Source: Lucifuga dentata (Eukaryota; Chordata; Actinopteri; Ophidiiformes; Bythitidae). Taken from it: 64,000 nucleotides of DNA. Location of the stretch: positions 1-64,000 of the forward strand of contig VXCM01000258.1 of NCBI GenBank assembly GCA_014773175.1, in the 5' to 3' direction. A program made the position numbers and the translations under genes. Below, in pieces: positions 1-13,631 of this stretch; position 1 is the stretch's first letter, and every line of letters begins with the position of its first letter. A model generated the notes under the pieces. The model saw nothing but the letters and a program-made list of their open reading frames with translations, was not told the DNA's origin and did no database searches.

Positions 1-329
1 TTTATTCGGGCTTGGGACCGGCACAAGGTGGACACTGGCTTGTGCCCCCTTGAGGCTGCATTTGGGGAAAAAGATGAGTACCTGTTATTTTCATCATCCA
101 CTCATGCTTTCTAATGAGGCATTAAGCAGCATTAGGCATTTATAAAAGCAAAAAGAGCATGACACAACAACAGAAGCACATTCTGTGTAACCATGACAAA
201 TGCAGGGCTGGATTTTTTTTTTTTTTTTTTTTGCACACCACTGAGTAGTAATACTCATCAGATTAAACCTTGAAGTGTTAAATAAGCCTTTTTTCCCCTC
301 CTTGTTTTGTTTTACACAACTAGGAGTCT

Positions 330-1450
330 TTATATCGAATATCTGATTTATTACAGGTACAGTGTATGCTTTCCCTCACCATTTCCTTTTAGTGAGAACT
401 TTAGTGAGGTTATATAGAGAATACAGAAAAAATAAAGAGAAAGGCACGCATAGGACCAGCAAGAGAATCAGCAGGAGTCATGATGCTTTGTTTCATGAGA
501 CGATTAAGTGAAGAGCCACACAAAAAAAATCCTATTGATTCCATGCATGTATAAAGCTTACTCTTCATTTTTGCCTTAATCTCAGTTCAGACAAAAATCA
601 GAGTAACTGTAAACATACTGACAGTTTAATGAGCATCAGTAGGCCTGTCTCTGGAAAACAAATAAATGAGAGACGGAAGCAGAAGATTCAATTGTAGAAA
701 ACCAGAGTTCTCGTTTTAATTCCTCCAGCCATGTCATACTGTCATTTACAGTACACACTCCCCGCTTAAATCCGATTTCCACACATCACAGTTTAAAGTT
801 TTCAAATGAAAAATACAACACAACTATGAAAAAAAAAAAAACACAGACAAATTAAAACCTATAAAAAATATAAAAAACAGTACTCTTAATCTTATTTTGA
901 CAGGTACCAGTTCAATAACAAATCACTGAATGCACAATTGAGCAGACAAATTAAACAGAACCATTAGTTTTTAAATAGAAGCAAAGACATTTTCATCATG
1001 CAGAGGATGTAATATTAAATAACGAATCAAACAAAAATAATATATACTTCTCTATATATCTCTCTTTTAAATTTTCAAGTCAAAGCTCTCCCGTCCCTTA
1101 CACAGGGAAAAAAAACGACATGTTAAAAACACCAGAGAATCCACAATGCTTTCTTTAGCTGCCACTGTTAGTGGCGTTTTATCGAAAACATTACATCTCA
1201 GCGACATGTTTTTGGCACAGAAAAAGACGTTCATAATGGCAGTAGCATTTTGCATTATAAAAGAGGGTGGTGCTGCAGCTCTTTTTTTCCTGTTAAAAAA
1301 GCAAAAAACATTCTGGGCGCCGTCATCATCTAGGAGAGCGGCATCTCCCTCGCGAGGTGTGAGGCAAGCGGTCGTAGCAGCTCAGTTCTACTGCAGNAGA
1401 GCGGCATCTCCCTCGCGAGGTGTGAGGCAAGCGGTCGTAGCAGCTCAGTT
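330..1450 (-). other. cyrib: cyrib 3' untranslated region (extent inferred)
   Basis: This stretch follows the TAG stop at 1451-1453. It is AT-rich with no conserved coding signal. A canonical AATAAA for the minus strand (TTTATT at 347-352) would end the mRNA near 330; another TTTATT lies at 1-6. The segment contains a perfect 62-bp duplication around a single N (1335-1459) that is probably an assembly artefact and inflates the apparent UTR length. The true 3' end is inferred. Confidence 0.5.
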
Positions 1451-4400
1451 CTACTGCAGCATGCTCTTGATAGTCTTGTTGGTTGATTCGTCATTCAGAT
1501 GCTTCGTTGTGTACCTGCAGGTGACCGACAGACAGCTGAGACTCAAATCAGCGACACATCACATCACACAGATACAACTGTTCGTCACCATCTGCCAGAT
1601 CTTAACAAAAATCAAATCTGAACAAAAGATCAATCAGTGAGCTGAAACGGATGAGGCAATGGAGAAAAATGTGTGTGTAAAGGAGCAAACATCTTAATTT
1701 TTCAGTGTGTTTTATGAATCGCTTCCCTGATGTAAATAAGTAAATGCTGTAGTAACGCCTCTTTCAGGGCAAATGCTAAAAGATTCTGCTAACAGGCGTT
1801 TATGAATAAAGGACCATGGTTAAGTGATGTTTTCCCTTATCAGCACTGTGTTTTATGAATCCCGCCCATCGTCTTTAAGATTAGTCATGAAAACATTTGT
1901 TGGATTTCTTTTTCAATCAATTATACTGAATAAAGCTCTACATCCTACAAATCTTTAGCTAAAATCGCATTACATGCACCCAGTCTGGGCTGATTTGTGA
2001 TTTTAGCTGCAGAGTGATGAGTCTTACCTGAGAGCGTTGAGAAGACCTTCTACGCTATTCGGCGGCTGATCTTTGAGGACTTTGATGCAGCCTTTCATCT
2101 GTGGAGCAGAACCGGCTTGTTACATTCAGTGCAAAATGTGAGCAACATCGTGGAGCCGACATGGCTGTACACTCTACTCACATCAATTTTCGATGACTTG
2201 GCGAATGCTCCTACGGGATGGACGTAGTCGTACAGGATGATGACTCCAACCATCACACGGAGACAGAAAGACACCGTCTCCTCACTGGTGAAACGGCTGC
2301 GGTACTCCCTGCCGGGACACACGAAACATTCAGACACAGGAAGAACTGAACATCCACCATGCGCTTACAAACAGGAAGTCTACTTACGGTGTCTCCAACA
2401 TGACTTTACAGATGCTCGCCATAGTGCTTAAGCAGTCCGTCGTGTTCTCAATTGGTAAGTTTTTATTCTTAAAAAAAGAAAATGGTAACAAATGAGAGTG
2501 AGTTTTGACATCATGGCTGGTCACATGGTCGCTCTTACCTCTGAAACAAACTTTGTTGTCCCGTCACTTAACGTCTTCAGCATGGGCGTGGCATCAGCGT
2601 AGAACAGAGATATCCGGTTGGCCAGTTCATTGTTGACTTTGGTCTCACCTTCTGCCTGAAAATCATTAGTTTGAAATATATGATATTTTATTGCCCTGTT
2701 GGTGGATTCCTTTCTCTCTCTGATCTCTGGAGGTCAAAGGTCAGAGTAAGTCTCAGAACAGAGACTCCGTAGGTGGAAGGGACCATGAAGTTCAATTGTA
2801 TGCACATAAACTTGATTATTTGATATGAGTTTGCATATGAAAGCCATTAAAACACTGATTTCAGCAATATCAGCTGCCCATCCTGCTCCGCCTGCTTTCC
2901 CAGCGGATTCATTCCATCCTCACTCTTTGAGACAGTGAACACACCTGGTGAACAACAAGAACAGGGCGTCTCTGGAACACCGTGTTCCATTTTGTCTATT
3001 TATTTATTTAGATAATAAGAACATTTTCTGCCTGAATATGTCTGTTTTCTAAAAACCGCATGATGACAAAATGAATAATGTCCCTCAATTTCAAACCAAT
3101 TCATGTTTTAACAAATGACAGATGAGTTCACAGACAGTTAACCACAGCCATCTGTGTCTATGGTGAATAAAACGTCGCTGTGGACCTCCAGTGGGGCAGC
3201 TGGGAAACTTATAGCAGTGACACGTCTAAACGACAATTTGTCCAGACTCATTCCTTTCATAAAGTAAGCTGTTATGGTGGAAAAAAACCTCCTTCATAAA
3301 TGAGACGTGTTGAAGATATCTGGCAGTTTTATTTCACAGATCTGGAATTTTATTTCTCAAAATATTTAGTTTGCAATCCATTAGGCAAACACGCTAAATG
3401 CAAGAACGGCATTATGTGAGCTGCTTCCTTGTCATGCCGCTTAAGCTGCAATGTGTGAGTTTCTAAGCGCGCATCCATTAATGTGCAACTTCAAATGAAC
3501 AAAGTGTGTGAACATGTTGCTCCTTGTGGATATTAAGGAAGGACAGAGGGAATTTACTCATGTTAATACACTCCAGACACTCAACTAATGGACAGAACCC
3601 ACAGAAACCTGGAATTAGGCCTTTTATCTCTGGAGGATTTGGGCCGTGCTCCTGATTTGGGATCAGGTTCTGCCGCCACGCACTGCTGCTCTCCAGTTGT
3701 GCTGTGGACTCGATGAGACTCCCCGTGGGGGCTCAGATGAGAGCGAGATGCTTCATGCTGCACTCTTCCTGACTCACGGGGCGTTTCAGCAAAAATGCAT
3801 TCAGATAATAAAGACAAGTTATGGCTCTGATGATGCTCATTTATGACTTAAAATAAGGCATAAAACCATAGAAACATTAAAGAAATATAAAATTCCTCTC
3901 GTTGTAGATATTCCGACAAAAACAACCTCAGCAATCATTGTGTTTATGGTATATATTGACCACTAATGGCCACTTCCCTTGTTTGCAACCTGTTTCACAT
4001 GTTTTTAATTAACTGACTGACCCCTTTAACTCTTGATTTTTCTTATTAATTTATTTTATGTTTCCCTAAATGTAGAAGAAAGTTGCATATCCTGTAGCTG
4101 CTCGTTTCTTCAGCTTCTTCAGCTTCACTGAATCTATATGACGCTCAGACTGAGTGAAATAGTCAAATCCAAAATGTCATGTTTTTATAGCTTAAGTGTT
4201 GCATCAAATGTACATAGCCTAGATGTCTTTTGCATCATTTTATACCCATTTCCCCAAAATTCAACCTGACATGTTTGTTATCTTTGGAAATGCTGGGATC
4301 TCAGCTAGAATATGAAACAAAGTCCTGTGGGTTTTAGCAAATCTCAGACAAATAACATGAGTTAAAATGGATGAGCCACCAAGAGTCCAGCAGAGTTTAA

Positions 4401-7400
4401 GAGGCTGACATATAAGGTTTTATAATGACTATTAAACTGAAATGTTGCATAACATGTTACTTTTCCACGTGAAAATATTCCATTAAGTGGAATTATCTTC
4501 TGCGCTGGACTGAGTGTTCTGAGAGGAGTTAATTCTCTCTGCACACTGTGGGTAATTAGCACATTACCAAAGTGTAGTTGTTCTTTTATTACAGCATCCT
4601 CACCGCATGGCGAGGACGGAGTCTTAGTGTGCTCACCGGGACGTTGTTGATCCGCATACGGCTCAGGGTTCTCCTGTAGTAGCTGAAGTCATTCTGAATG
4701 GCAGGATTTGTCATCTGGAAAGCATTAAAATATGCATCTTAATACTGGGGCTCTCATGATGAAAGAGAGAGGAAGAGAAAGAAAAAGACTTCCCTTTTTG
4801 TGTGTGTGTGTGTATGTGTGTGTATAAGTGTGTGTGTAATTGGCACAGCCTGCAGCAGGACATTCAGTTCTGGATCAAACACACCGCTGTCATGTCAGAA
4901 TGGTTTAGTAAACAAGGCAGAAGCACAGCAAGAGGGGGAGATGACATAAAAGCCCACTGATACGATTACGATTTTATTTGCTTTACTGGATTTGAGTCCT
5001 CTGACACTCATCCTCATTGCTGCTCCCCTTGTCGGGAAATGTTTGGTTCTACAGGAGGGCTGAGCTGCAGTACATTTTATGACAAGACGGTCAACATTTT
5101 TAAAGGCCGGTCAGAGAGAACAGAGCAGGAAGGAGATCAGACTGTTGCACCAGGCTCCCAGGCCTCTTTTACACCTTGCATCAAAAATGCAATCTCTGGA
5201 TAACTTATCTGGTTAAAGACATCCAATGTCAAGACTTGAATTTACACCACACATTAATACTCATTATCTGAATTCTGTTTGCTTTCAGATCAGATCTTAG
5301 TAGGTTGTTACAATATTAAAGCCAATGTTTCCTCCTTTCTCCATGGATGAGCTTCATTCATTTTTTTCAATAAATAACTGTTTGTCGTGCTGTCACTGTC
5401 CATCTTCCAGGTACAGGTATCCATTTACAGGAAGCTGCAACTCCTGCTTCAAAATAACTTCGTGAGGTAAAATCTGCCATCAAGTTGCCTCCGCCTCATT
5501 TTCATGGCTCCACTTTGACTTGTTAACAAATGTGTCTCAGTTGTATGGATTGCATTTACACCTGGCTAGCTGTGCTGAGGTCTGATCTCAACGCGAGCTA
5601 ACAGCTTGGATTGCATTCCGATTCTGGGTGCATTTAAACCTTGCATTAACTTATCTGGATACAGATCATATTTTAACGCAAGGTGTACACGGAGCCATAG
5701 AGAACAGAAAACAAAACCTCAACCAGGCTACTCTTGTTGGAAGGAGCAGTAAATGCTGCAATTAGCTGGTCTTAACCTGGAGCCAAACTGACCAATCAAA
5801 GCGGCCAGCCAGAGGAATTCTTTCACACATCATCAACAAGTTCCAGCAGCGACTGAGGGTTCATCATGTAACTAATTATGCTCGTTCCTGCGTTAGCCTG
5901 GAAGCAGAGTAACCCTGCAACAATAGCCTGGTACTCAGTCTGAATCCAGCACAGACAGGATGCTTTGCCAAGGAGGAGCTTCACAGACACTTTAAGTGGA
6001 TCAGAAGCCTGTGTATGGGACTGAAAGATTGGTGAATAGGACTGGCATGCCACCTTGTACCCCACATTGGTGCTTTTGTCATGCCAGCCTGGGCAGTGGG
6101 CACTAATTGGGATGTCACAGAAAATCACCCAGGGGCGTCGGGATTCTTTTTAAGTGTTTCTATCTAAGGGCCATGTGTGTAGTGGGGGCTTATGGGAACC
6201 AATTCACTCACTGCCAAACAAGATGAGTGGTCACGCAATTGTGTTTCTGACAGCGGGCATTCACCCGACACCCACGTTTGATTCCTGTGCTCATCAACAC
6301 TTCCTGAGTTCAAGCAAGAAATATTCTTAGTCTCTTCACTCCATCGTCTATAAACCCTGAACTCAGCAACCTCCTTTCCCACTTTTCCCCATAATCTTTA
6401 TTGCCCTTTCTACTGATATTAAAAACAGCAGGGCAGTGTCAAGATTTTAATTAAACGCTAATCACATGCTCACTGGCTGAGGTCAGCTTTTTATCAGGGG
6501 ACAAGTTCAAAGTTCATATGAAGGTCTAAAGGGGGATTTGGGGGTTTAAAGGCAGAAAATGACACTTGGGATCTGCTGGGGAATCACCGCATCTTACTTT
6601 AAGCTCATCAAAGCGCAGTGTGAAGTGCAGGATCTCTGCAAACTGCTTGGCCAGCGCCTGCTCCCGCTCCAGGTGCTGAGTGGGGTTGTCGAACGTCTCG
6701 CTGGTCAAAGCTCCCAGGAGGCTGTGCAGCGCCGCCTCTGTAAGAGAGTGAGGAACGTTGGCAGCACAGCACTTAAAGCCTGACCCTTCTTTGTGTCTGA
6801 TCCCTGCTGGATAATTGATGAGGCATCAGGGAATATACAGTATATATTCATTCTGGAAAAATCCTTTAATTATTTTCAGTAGTAGAGTAAATTAAAATAG
6901 GCTTTAGTCTGTTAAACATTTGTGTACTGCAATTTATTTCTGAATATCTTCCAACACATGCAATAATACAGATATATCAGTGATAAGCCAATGTCAATAA
7001 TAATGTCAGGCTGTCTGACTTTAGCGAAGATTGTATGTGGTTCATTTCCTTGTCAGCCAGATGAAGCGCTCTGATTAGGACAGACAGATAATGGGGCAGT
7101 GGTGCCCAAACTGCCCAGGGCCCAGTGCCAGTCTGAGGGGTGAGGAAGGGGTGAGGAAGGGGGGGTGNGGCTTAGAGGCTTTCCTCTCAGATGCAGATGA
7201 GACATGAGGCTAATTATCTCATTGGCATGAAATAAGGGGGGCAGGGAAACAGGATTTCATTCATCCAGGATTACACTCATTGTTTTGACAGTAAGTAAAT
7301 ACAAAGCCTGTGCCATGGCTTGACATAGCATACCCATAGAGCCATAATTAAACATGCATGAAGAGCACGGGCAGCAAAATCAGGAACAGATTGAGAAAAA

Positions 7401-10400
7401 TGTCCTAAATGACTACCAAGCAAGTAACATTACTGAATATAAACATGTTAAAAAAAAAAAAAAAAAAAAATTTAAGGCCAGAGAGATTTTTTATTTATAG
7501 ATGCAGACGTTACTTAGAATTCAGAGTCTAGACGCTGAGAAGAGGCTTTAATAATGACATAACACAGACGAGGCAAACATCTGATGCAATAAGGCTGCAC
7601 TGGCACCACTGACTTCCAAATGAGCACTTTACATATATTTATTCCGAGTGTTTTTTACAATTCTCGCTGATTACGTATGATGATGAGCATGTCAACATAA
7701 CCCAGAAAAAGGCAAATTCAGACAGTGGGCTACTTAAGATAATCGTACGGGGAGTTTTTGGAAAATGGACAGAGCTGGCAGTGCCGTGCAGTAAATTGAG
7801 CACGTTTGCCTTTCAGTAATGACTCCCATCTGCTTGGGCCAGCATTTGCAGCGAAGCGGCTGATTAAAAATGGCCTTAGTGCTGCAGTTTTTTTCCCCTA
7901 GCCCCAGTCAAAACAAAAAGTAAAGACAGAGCTGCTTTCAGACTCTCAGAAATGAGCCACTCTAGTCTGTCTGAAAACAGGAGGGGGCGGGCCAAGGGAG
8001 ATGTCTCATCTCATCAGGTCACGGCAGAGCGGGCAAGCAGAATGCGAGCATGTAGGTGCTTCTCTCACAGAGAGGGGAGGGTCAGCGCATGGTGGGAATT
8101 GACTCTTGTCTAGTCCCTGTAATCTGTGAAAACCCAGATTGACTCAATTCAGCTTTGCTCGCTTAAAAGTCTTAATGATGTTGCGTCAGTAATGTTAATC
8201 GAATGTGAGTGTATATGCTAAAACTAATGGTTGGATCATGACAGCAGAGCAGGAGAAATAGGTCCCGCTGTTTCAGATCCATCTTCCATCCAGAGTTTGG
8301 TAGCTGCTCAACAGAGACGCTCCACCAGCCTGCAGCAGAGGCGCTTCGGCTCTATGCGTATCATGCAGGGCAGGAGGTCGTGGAGACAACCGTGGCCCCC
8401 GAAGCCTAAAGTTTTTTGCAGCTCAGCAGCCAATATTGCAGATGCACATTAAACTATTAAGGTCATGAAAGGAGGTTGCGAGTGCCATGAAGAGTTAAGT
8501 GGTACTACGGCTGCATAAAACCCTTACATAAAGGACGATAACACCTGCCCTTCACGATCCATCGAGCTCGAAATTCAAAGTTAATCGATGCAGGAACTTC
8601 TCAACGCACACAGCTTTCCCAGTAACAACACCAAATACCGTTTCTTGTGTTTGAGCAAAATCTCCCTGGACGCCATGAGACCGGCATGCCACAGGTTAAG
8701 ATCCACTGAGGCTGTTTTCTCTTGGCCCACATACTAATGATGTCCCTGTGCACATGGCCTAAAGTACAGGTTGATAACATACCTAATCTCTGTGAGAACT
8801 CGTAGAACTTCTTCAGCTTCCACACCAAGGGAACTACAGCTGCCCATGCCTGCTCCTGTAAAGCCTCATCGCTTGGATTCTGGATCGCCTAAAAATTAAA
8901 CACCAGAAAGGAGATTTCTTTTAAATAAAACAAAATAATAATTATGTCACGACCAAATAACAAATGAATGTCAAGTGCTGAATAAATTAAAGGTACGCTT
9001 AACTCTGTGTAATGAGATAATAGAACCTTATCTACAAAAGGAAAACTTTAGCTTTTGTGGGATAAATGAGGTGGAAACAATTCTGCACCCTGCCCTCCAG
9101 AACTTGCCATTAAGTTTTAATGAGCTGGTGATTCTAGAGGTTATTGAAGGAATCAGACTCGGTGTTCACAAAACCACTGTTTCTTGGTCTGGAAACCCAA
9201 AATTAGATGCTAATAATTCAGTTTATCTGGTGTCGAGCTTCATTAGGCCATTCATACATAGAAATTAGACCTAATTGAATAATTACGCAAACCCCTTGAA
9301 CTTCTCCCAACAGTGGTTACTTGTGAAGGAAGGTATTATTTAGAAAGGTATTATTAAAGAGGACATCTTATGCTTTTTGCTATTTTCCCCATTTTATAGC
9401 GTAATATAGAAGAGGGTATATGACTTTTTTTTGTAACCTGGTAGTGTAACCTGGTCAAGAAGAACAACAACACTATAAAATATTAAAAATGTAAATCCAA
9501 ACAGACTCATCCAAGATGCAAACTGATTGAGACCCCTAAACTCCTCCCGTGGAGTGAATGCAGCATTAACACAGTATACTCCGCAATCCACTCCATGTTT
9601 TGCTGCATGGTAGCCTCAGCTCTGAGTGTTTTCAGCTGGAGGTGGATGTTTAGTGGATATTAGGTACCTCTCTGATCTGCTGGCCTGCTCCCTTGTACGC
9701 CTGCAGCTCGTCCAAGATCCCCTTTGCATCCTTCAGCACCACGTCCACCTGCTCCCACACCTCTCGCTCTGCCTCTGTGGGCTGGGCATCTGCACGAGAC
9801 AAAAGCAAGGTCAAAAGGGCAAATCAGCTTGGGATCTAATCCATATTTAGTGTAGTAAGAGAAAGCTCTCGGAAGATATACCAAATCCTCAAGTATTACA
9901 CATATTTTAATTTGCATCATCCAGCTTTGTATATTACAATTCACTGAAATAATCTCATTCTTTTTTTTTTATGTGACCCACTTTCTTGAATTAGTGAAGA
10001 CATGGTAAGAAGAGCAGAAAAACAAAAAAGGGTTTTAGTGGATCTGTTGTTTGGTTTCAGAGTTTACATGGACAGAACGAAAAGAACAGAGGGAAAGAAA
10101 ACAACACTATGAACCTTTTCCACCACCTCAAGCAAAAGCAACCTGCCAAGAAAACTGGCCGAGCTGCTGCTTCTCTGCAAAAGCGAAGCCTGCAATACGG
10201 CTCATTACACACCAGAGTGGGTGCAAGGTGTGGAATTTTATTTCGACCAACATTTATGTGTTTCTGAGGTCTGATTTCAGGAAACAACAGGGGAAAATAT
10301 CACAATATATCAGATCACCTAGAAGCAGTCTGCAGCATTTTCTGCTGAAGGTATGGCTGACTGGAGTACAATATCTGCCAAGTGAGAGAATCCTCCAGAA

Positions 10401-10791
10401 AGGGATCAAACCGTGGTGAGGGGCCTTAGGCTACACACAGGCTGAACTTCAGCGCTTTGTATTTGAGGAGGGGTGGGAGGGTGTCTGGTGCAACTTTTCC
10501 CTGATTGATATTCTACACACACTGCAGCATGGAGTGGCAGGTTGATGGAAAACGCAGAAGCACTGGTGGTGGATTTGATTCCTTAGCCTCTGGGAGGAAC
10601 GCAGTGTAAAAGATAAGCAGGTGTGAAAAGACTTAAAGAATTTGGCGTTTTTAATGTTATGCTAAGATTTTCATGTGATCAGTATCGGGAGAGGAAGCAA
10701 TTATTTAAATAGACTCACTTTCAAAATCAAGGAAGAAATTGGGCTCCTGTTCCAGATCTGTGCATGTCAAAACTTTCAGTAGGTTCCCCAT
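1451..10791 (-). CDS. cyrib: CYRIB (FAM49B), CYFIP-related RAC1 interactor B, complete coding region, 10 exons
   Basis: Coding exons in transcript order: 10719-10791, 9668-9789, 8783-8888, 6598-6737, 4637-4714, 2539-2655, 2388-2467, 2182-2308, 2028-2098, 1451-1514. All joins are GT-AG and phases agree; the total is 978 nt, 325 residues plus stop (human 324; the extra residue falls in the [10 protein letters not shown] segment). The protein starts [15 protein letters not shown], so Gly2 is available for N-myristoylation, and ends [16 protein letters not shown]. Known role of the family: binds active RAC1 at the membrane through a DUF1394 fold and restrains SCAR/WAVE-driven Arp2/3 actin branching, lamellipodia and phagocytosis. 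The double arginine needed for RAC1 binding (human R160/R161) is present as R161/R162 in [16 protein letters not shown]. The residues [15 protein letters not shown] and the ALTSETFD segment favour CYRIB over CYRIA. Residue 88 is Trp (LVWKLKKF), where I recall small residues in the mammalian paralogues. Gene assignment is secure. Confidence 0.96.
2656..4636 (-). other. cyrib intron (1.98 kb), no further feature recognised
   Basis: AT-rich intronic DNA between the exon encoding RINNVP and the one encoding [10 protein letters not shown]. Short open frames on either strand lack any conserved motif. No RNA gene or intact transposon was recognised. Confidence 0.6.
4799..4838. repeat. interrupted (GT)n microsatellite
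   Basis: Alternating TG with single TA and AA interruptions, inside the cyrib intron 4715-6597. Confidence 0.85.
5147..5700. mobile_element. degenerate inverted-repeat DNA transposon (MITE-like)
   Basis: The left end reads GGCTCCC, TTTACACCTTGCAT and ACTTATCTGG. The right end carries the inverse, with CCAGATAAGT, GCAAGGTGTACAC and GGAGCC read toward the edge. The two ends are therefore imperfect terminal inverted repeats of roughly 50-70 bp around a non-coding core. The motif TTTACACCT-GCATTAA resembles abundant fish non-autonomous DNA elements. The element has decayed and has no transposase; the exact edges are uncertain. Confidence 0.45.
6738..8782 (-). other. cyrib intron (2.0 kb) with A-tract and a single-N join
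   Basis: Holds a G-rich imperfect tandem (GTGAGGAAGG units) next to a single N at 7168 and an A-tract near 7450-7470. No coding or RNA feature recognised. Confidence 0.6.
8889..10718 (-). other. two short cyrib introns (8889-9667, 9790-10718), nothing else seen
   Basis: These flank the exon at 9668-9789 ([10 protein letters not shown] through GQQIRE). The remaining sequence is AT-rich with chance open frames only. Confidence 0.6.
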
Positions 10792-10801
10792 GTTACAATA
10801 C
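10719..10801 (-). other. cyrib: cyrib first coding exon with the start codon
   Basis: The acceptor AG lies at 10802-10803 and ten 5'UTR bases (10792-10801) precede the ATG at 10789-10791. The exon encodes [10 protein letters not shown] and on through PNFFLDFE, and its donor GTGAGT begins at 10718. The start is chosen because MGNLLK is the conserved myristoylation N-terminus and no upstream in-frame exon is needed. Confidence 0.93.
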
Positions 10802-13631
10802 CTGTTGAGGAAGAGAGAAAAATCGATAAATCAGATGGTGCAGCAGGTGCTGTTATACTCAACAGCACCCACACTTCTGTATCTGGGGTTCTGCTTCACT
10901 GCTCTGGTGCCTGTATGAACTCAGTGGCCTAGTGCCCCAGATGTGCTCACTGCTCACACACACACACCAGCGTTCCCCTTGGACCCGATGTGTGTTTCGT
11001 CCAGATGTTGAGCCAAAAAAGCACAAACACCACCTAAAAAATTTAAACTCGGTCTGGGGTTTATGCTTTACTAAGTTTCTTCCCAGAAATCTTCAGCAGT
11101 TACAAGCACTCGTATGCAAAGTAATCCATCTCACAAGTCTCCTGAGGGAAATCAACTATCTGTGTTCACATCCTAGATGAAGTGGACAGATGTTTGCTGT
11201 ACATAATGGGCTACATCCAATTAAAATTGTATAAAAGAAGCTGCTGAGTAGAAACATGAGATAAGCAGGGCTCGTTCATGAATTTTATTCATGGATTGAA
11301 TGTTAATTAGTCAGTGTGTCGTTGGTTTGAAATCCTACAAGTCACAATGTGCTCAGCAAGTCCAATCAAGTGTCTTGTTCACAAGTGCAGAAAAATAACT
11401 GATATTTCACATACTAACACAAGTACACGCACATGCAATCCATTCAGCTTAGCGAGAAGACACCATATTTGCTGTAAGAGTGCAATACATCAATAACATG
11501 TGATCTCTAACAATTCGAAGAGTCACTTAACATTTAACAGTACGATTATCTTAAGCGTAAACACGATGGTGATGATGTTTGGTGGTTTTTTCATGATATA
11601 ATCTTGAATTTGTGCAGATTTTTTACATCTGAGGATGGATTTCTCTGAATATGGGTCAGAGTTTTTATGTGGACACAATGCGCTCGCAATTCTCTTAAAG
11701 CTCTATGCTCATATTTAAAGCTACATTTTCTGGGTTGGACTAGTTTACAGTAAGAGGTGTTTCTTTTATTGCGCTCCCTCAAAATATTAGAAATACCTTT
11801 GAATACAACCACCACTAACGACAACCCAAGGACAGACCATAGGACAGAAACAATAGCTCGCTGACCGTGGTGTCGACAGAAACTGAAGACGATTTTTTGC
11901 AGTTGACAAGATGAGGTCAACAGCCATATGACAAGTCACAGATCTCTGCCAGTTAGGGAGAAGCAGCAGCCGCCTCCATCAGCGGAGACAGATTTAACCC
12001 TTGGTGATGGACAAGACAGACAGGATGTGTTTTAAGAGGGCACAAGAAGGGTCAATGCTGAACAGTGATGAAGTTCAGCATTGGCAGGCAGATGTCACCT
12101 GAGATGAGTGGCAGGTGATAAGCGAAAGTGACTCAGTGAGGGACAGCGGTGACACGGTAAATCACAGCGATGCAGGTAATGCTGAGAGACAGGAAGGTGC
12201 TGCAACAGAGCGAACTACACAGTCAGCAGAGAGGTAGACGGAGGAAAAGAGAGTGATTTTAAAATGCATGNTGTATTCCTGCATCTCTAATATGAACCTA
12301 GCAGAGGCTGGTGTCCCCGTTTTAACAGAGAAAACACTGGAGGTAATTAGCCAATTTGTACATGAGTATAATGAGTGAGTACATGAAGGTTTAACACAAT
12401 TACCTTCATTTAAAACAAAGAACAACAGTCCTGGCACACCAGATACTCCATCAACACTGTTCATTCACTAACTACAATAAAGGCAAAGCTCAGGCTCACT
12501 TTATTTCACGTCCCACAGAGCAAACTGACTAGGCAAAAACATGCAGAGCTTTTTATTTTTATGTGCTCTATTACTAAACAGTCAATTTAATATCTACTAT
12601 GTACTTTAAAGCGGTTTTTCCATTTACAATAAAGGTAATTGCTTTGATTTATCCTGCTCTATTTGCACCCAGGGCAGTAGCTTTCTGTACAACAATAATA
12701 TTTAATATCATTAGCTACTTCTACTTTTGAAACGCTCCTAAAAACTCTTACATCCAGTGGCCACCTGCAAAGTCCCACCTGCCCTGTCCAGCCTCGTCCT
12801 ATTACCCTCTGCTAATGTGACCTGAATGTCCGACTGGGCCGATGGAGGCACCTGACTGGCTGTCGGAAGGCAGCACCTGAGCAGGCCAGGGGGACGAGAG
12901 CCATCACTGAGTTCATCCTGCTGGATGATGTGGGCGCTGCCCTGGACCTCTGCTGCCACCTTTCAGCTGCTCAGACTGCAGCTGAAAGGTGGCAGGCCTT
13001 ACGTGATGTACGACTGTCTGCAGCGCACACATACACACACACACACGCCTCTCCCTTCTGTTGTGAAATGAGGTCATTTTAAGGACAGGGATTTGTGTGG
13101 CTGCATTTCAAAGTTCACCGCAGGATCTTCAAGCTGACTGATAAAAATAGAAGATTAGCATATTTTAAAGCTTTTCGTGGTTGGCAGCAAAAAAGGTCTT
13201 AGAATACTCAAATAATATCCTGAAAATTATTTACAGATTACATAAACATGAGGTTATTCAACAACGCTGACTTTGACGTCTCATGACACCAACCCTGCCT
13301 TTAAAGATAACTTTAAGTCAATATTTGCAGATGCAGAGTAACTGGTTGCTTGGTGATGGCAAAGTAAGAGAGAAGAAATGCTGAATTGCTGGCTGTGAGC
13401 ACAGAGTAACCAGAGAAGGGTGGAGGATTTCACTCTCCCCCCCCTCTCAGAGGTTTTACAGTAGCACCCAGGAGTGCTGGCACGTCCTGGGCACCACAGA
13501 GAGATTGACGACAGGCGTGTTGTTGTTTTGACCCCCCCCGCTGAGTGATCGCGTGCTCACGGTGAGAGAGGGAGGGCTGCTTCTAAGGCCAGGGGCAGAT
13601 CCTGACAACCAGGAGCCCGCGCAGCTCTCCC

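Noticed and set aside
1146..1640. 164-codon plus-strand open frame over the cyrib last exon
   Set aside because: It is antisense to the cyrib stop exon and its length comes from the artefactual 62-bp duplication across the N.
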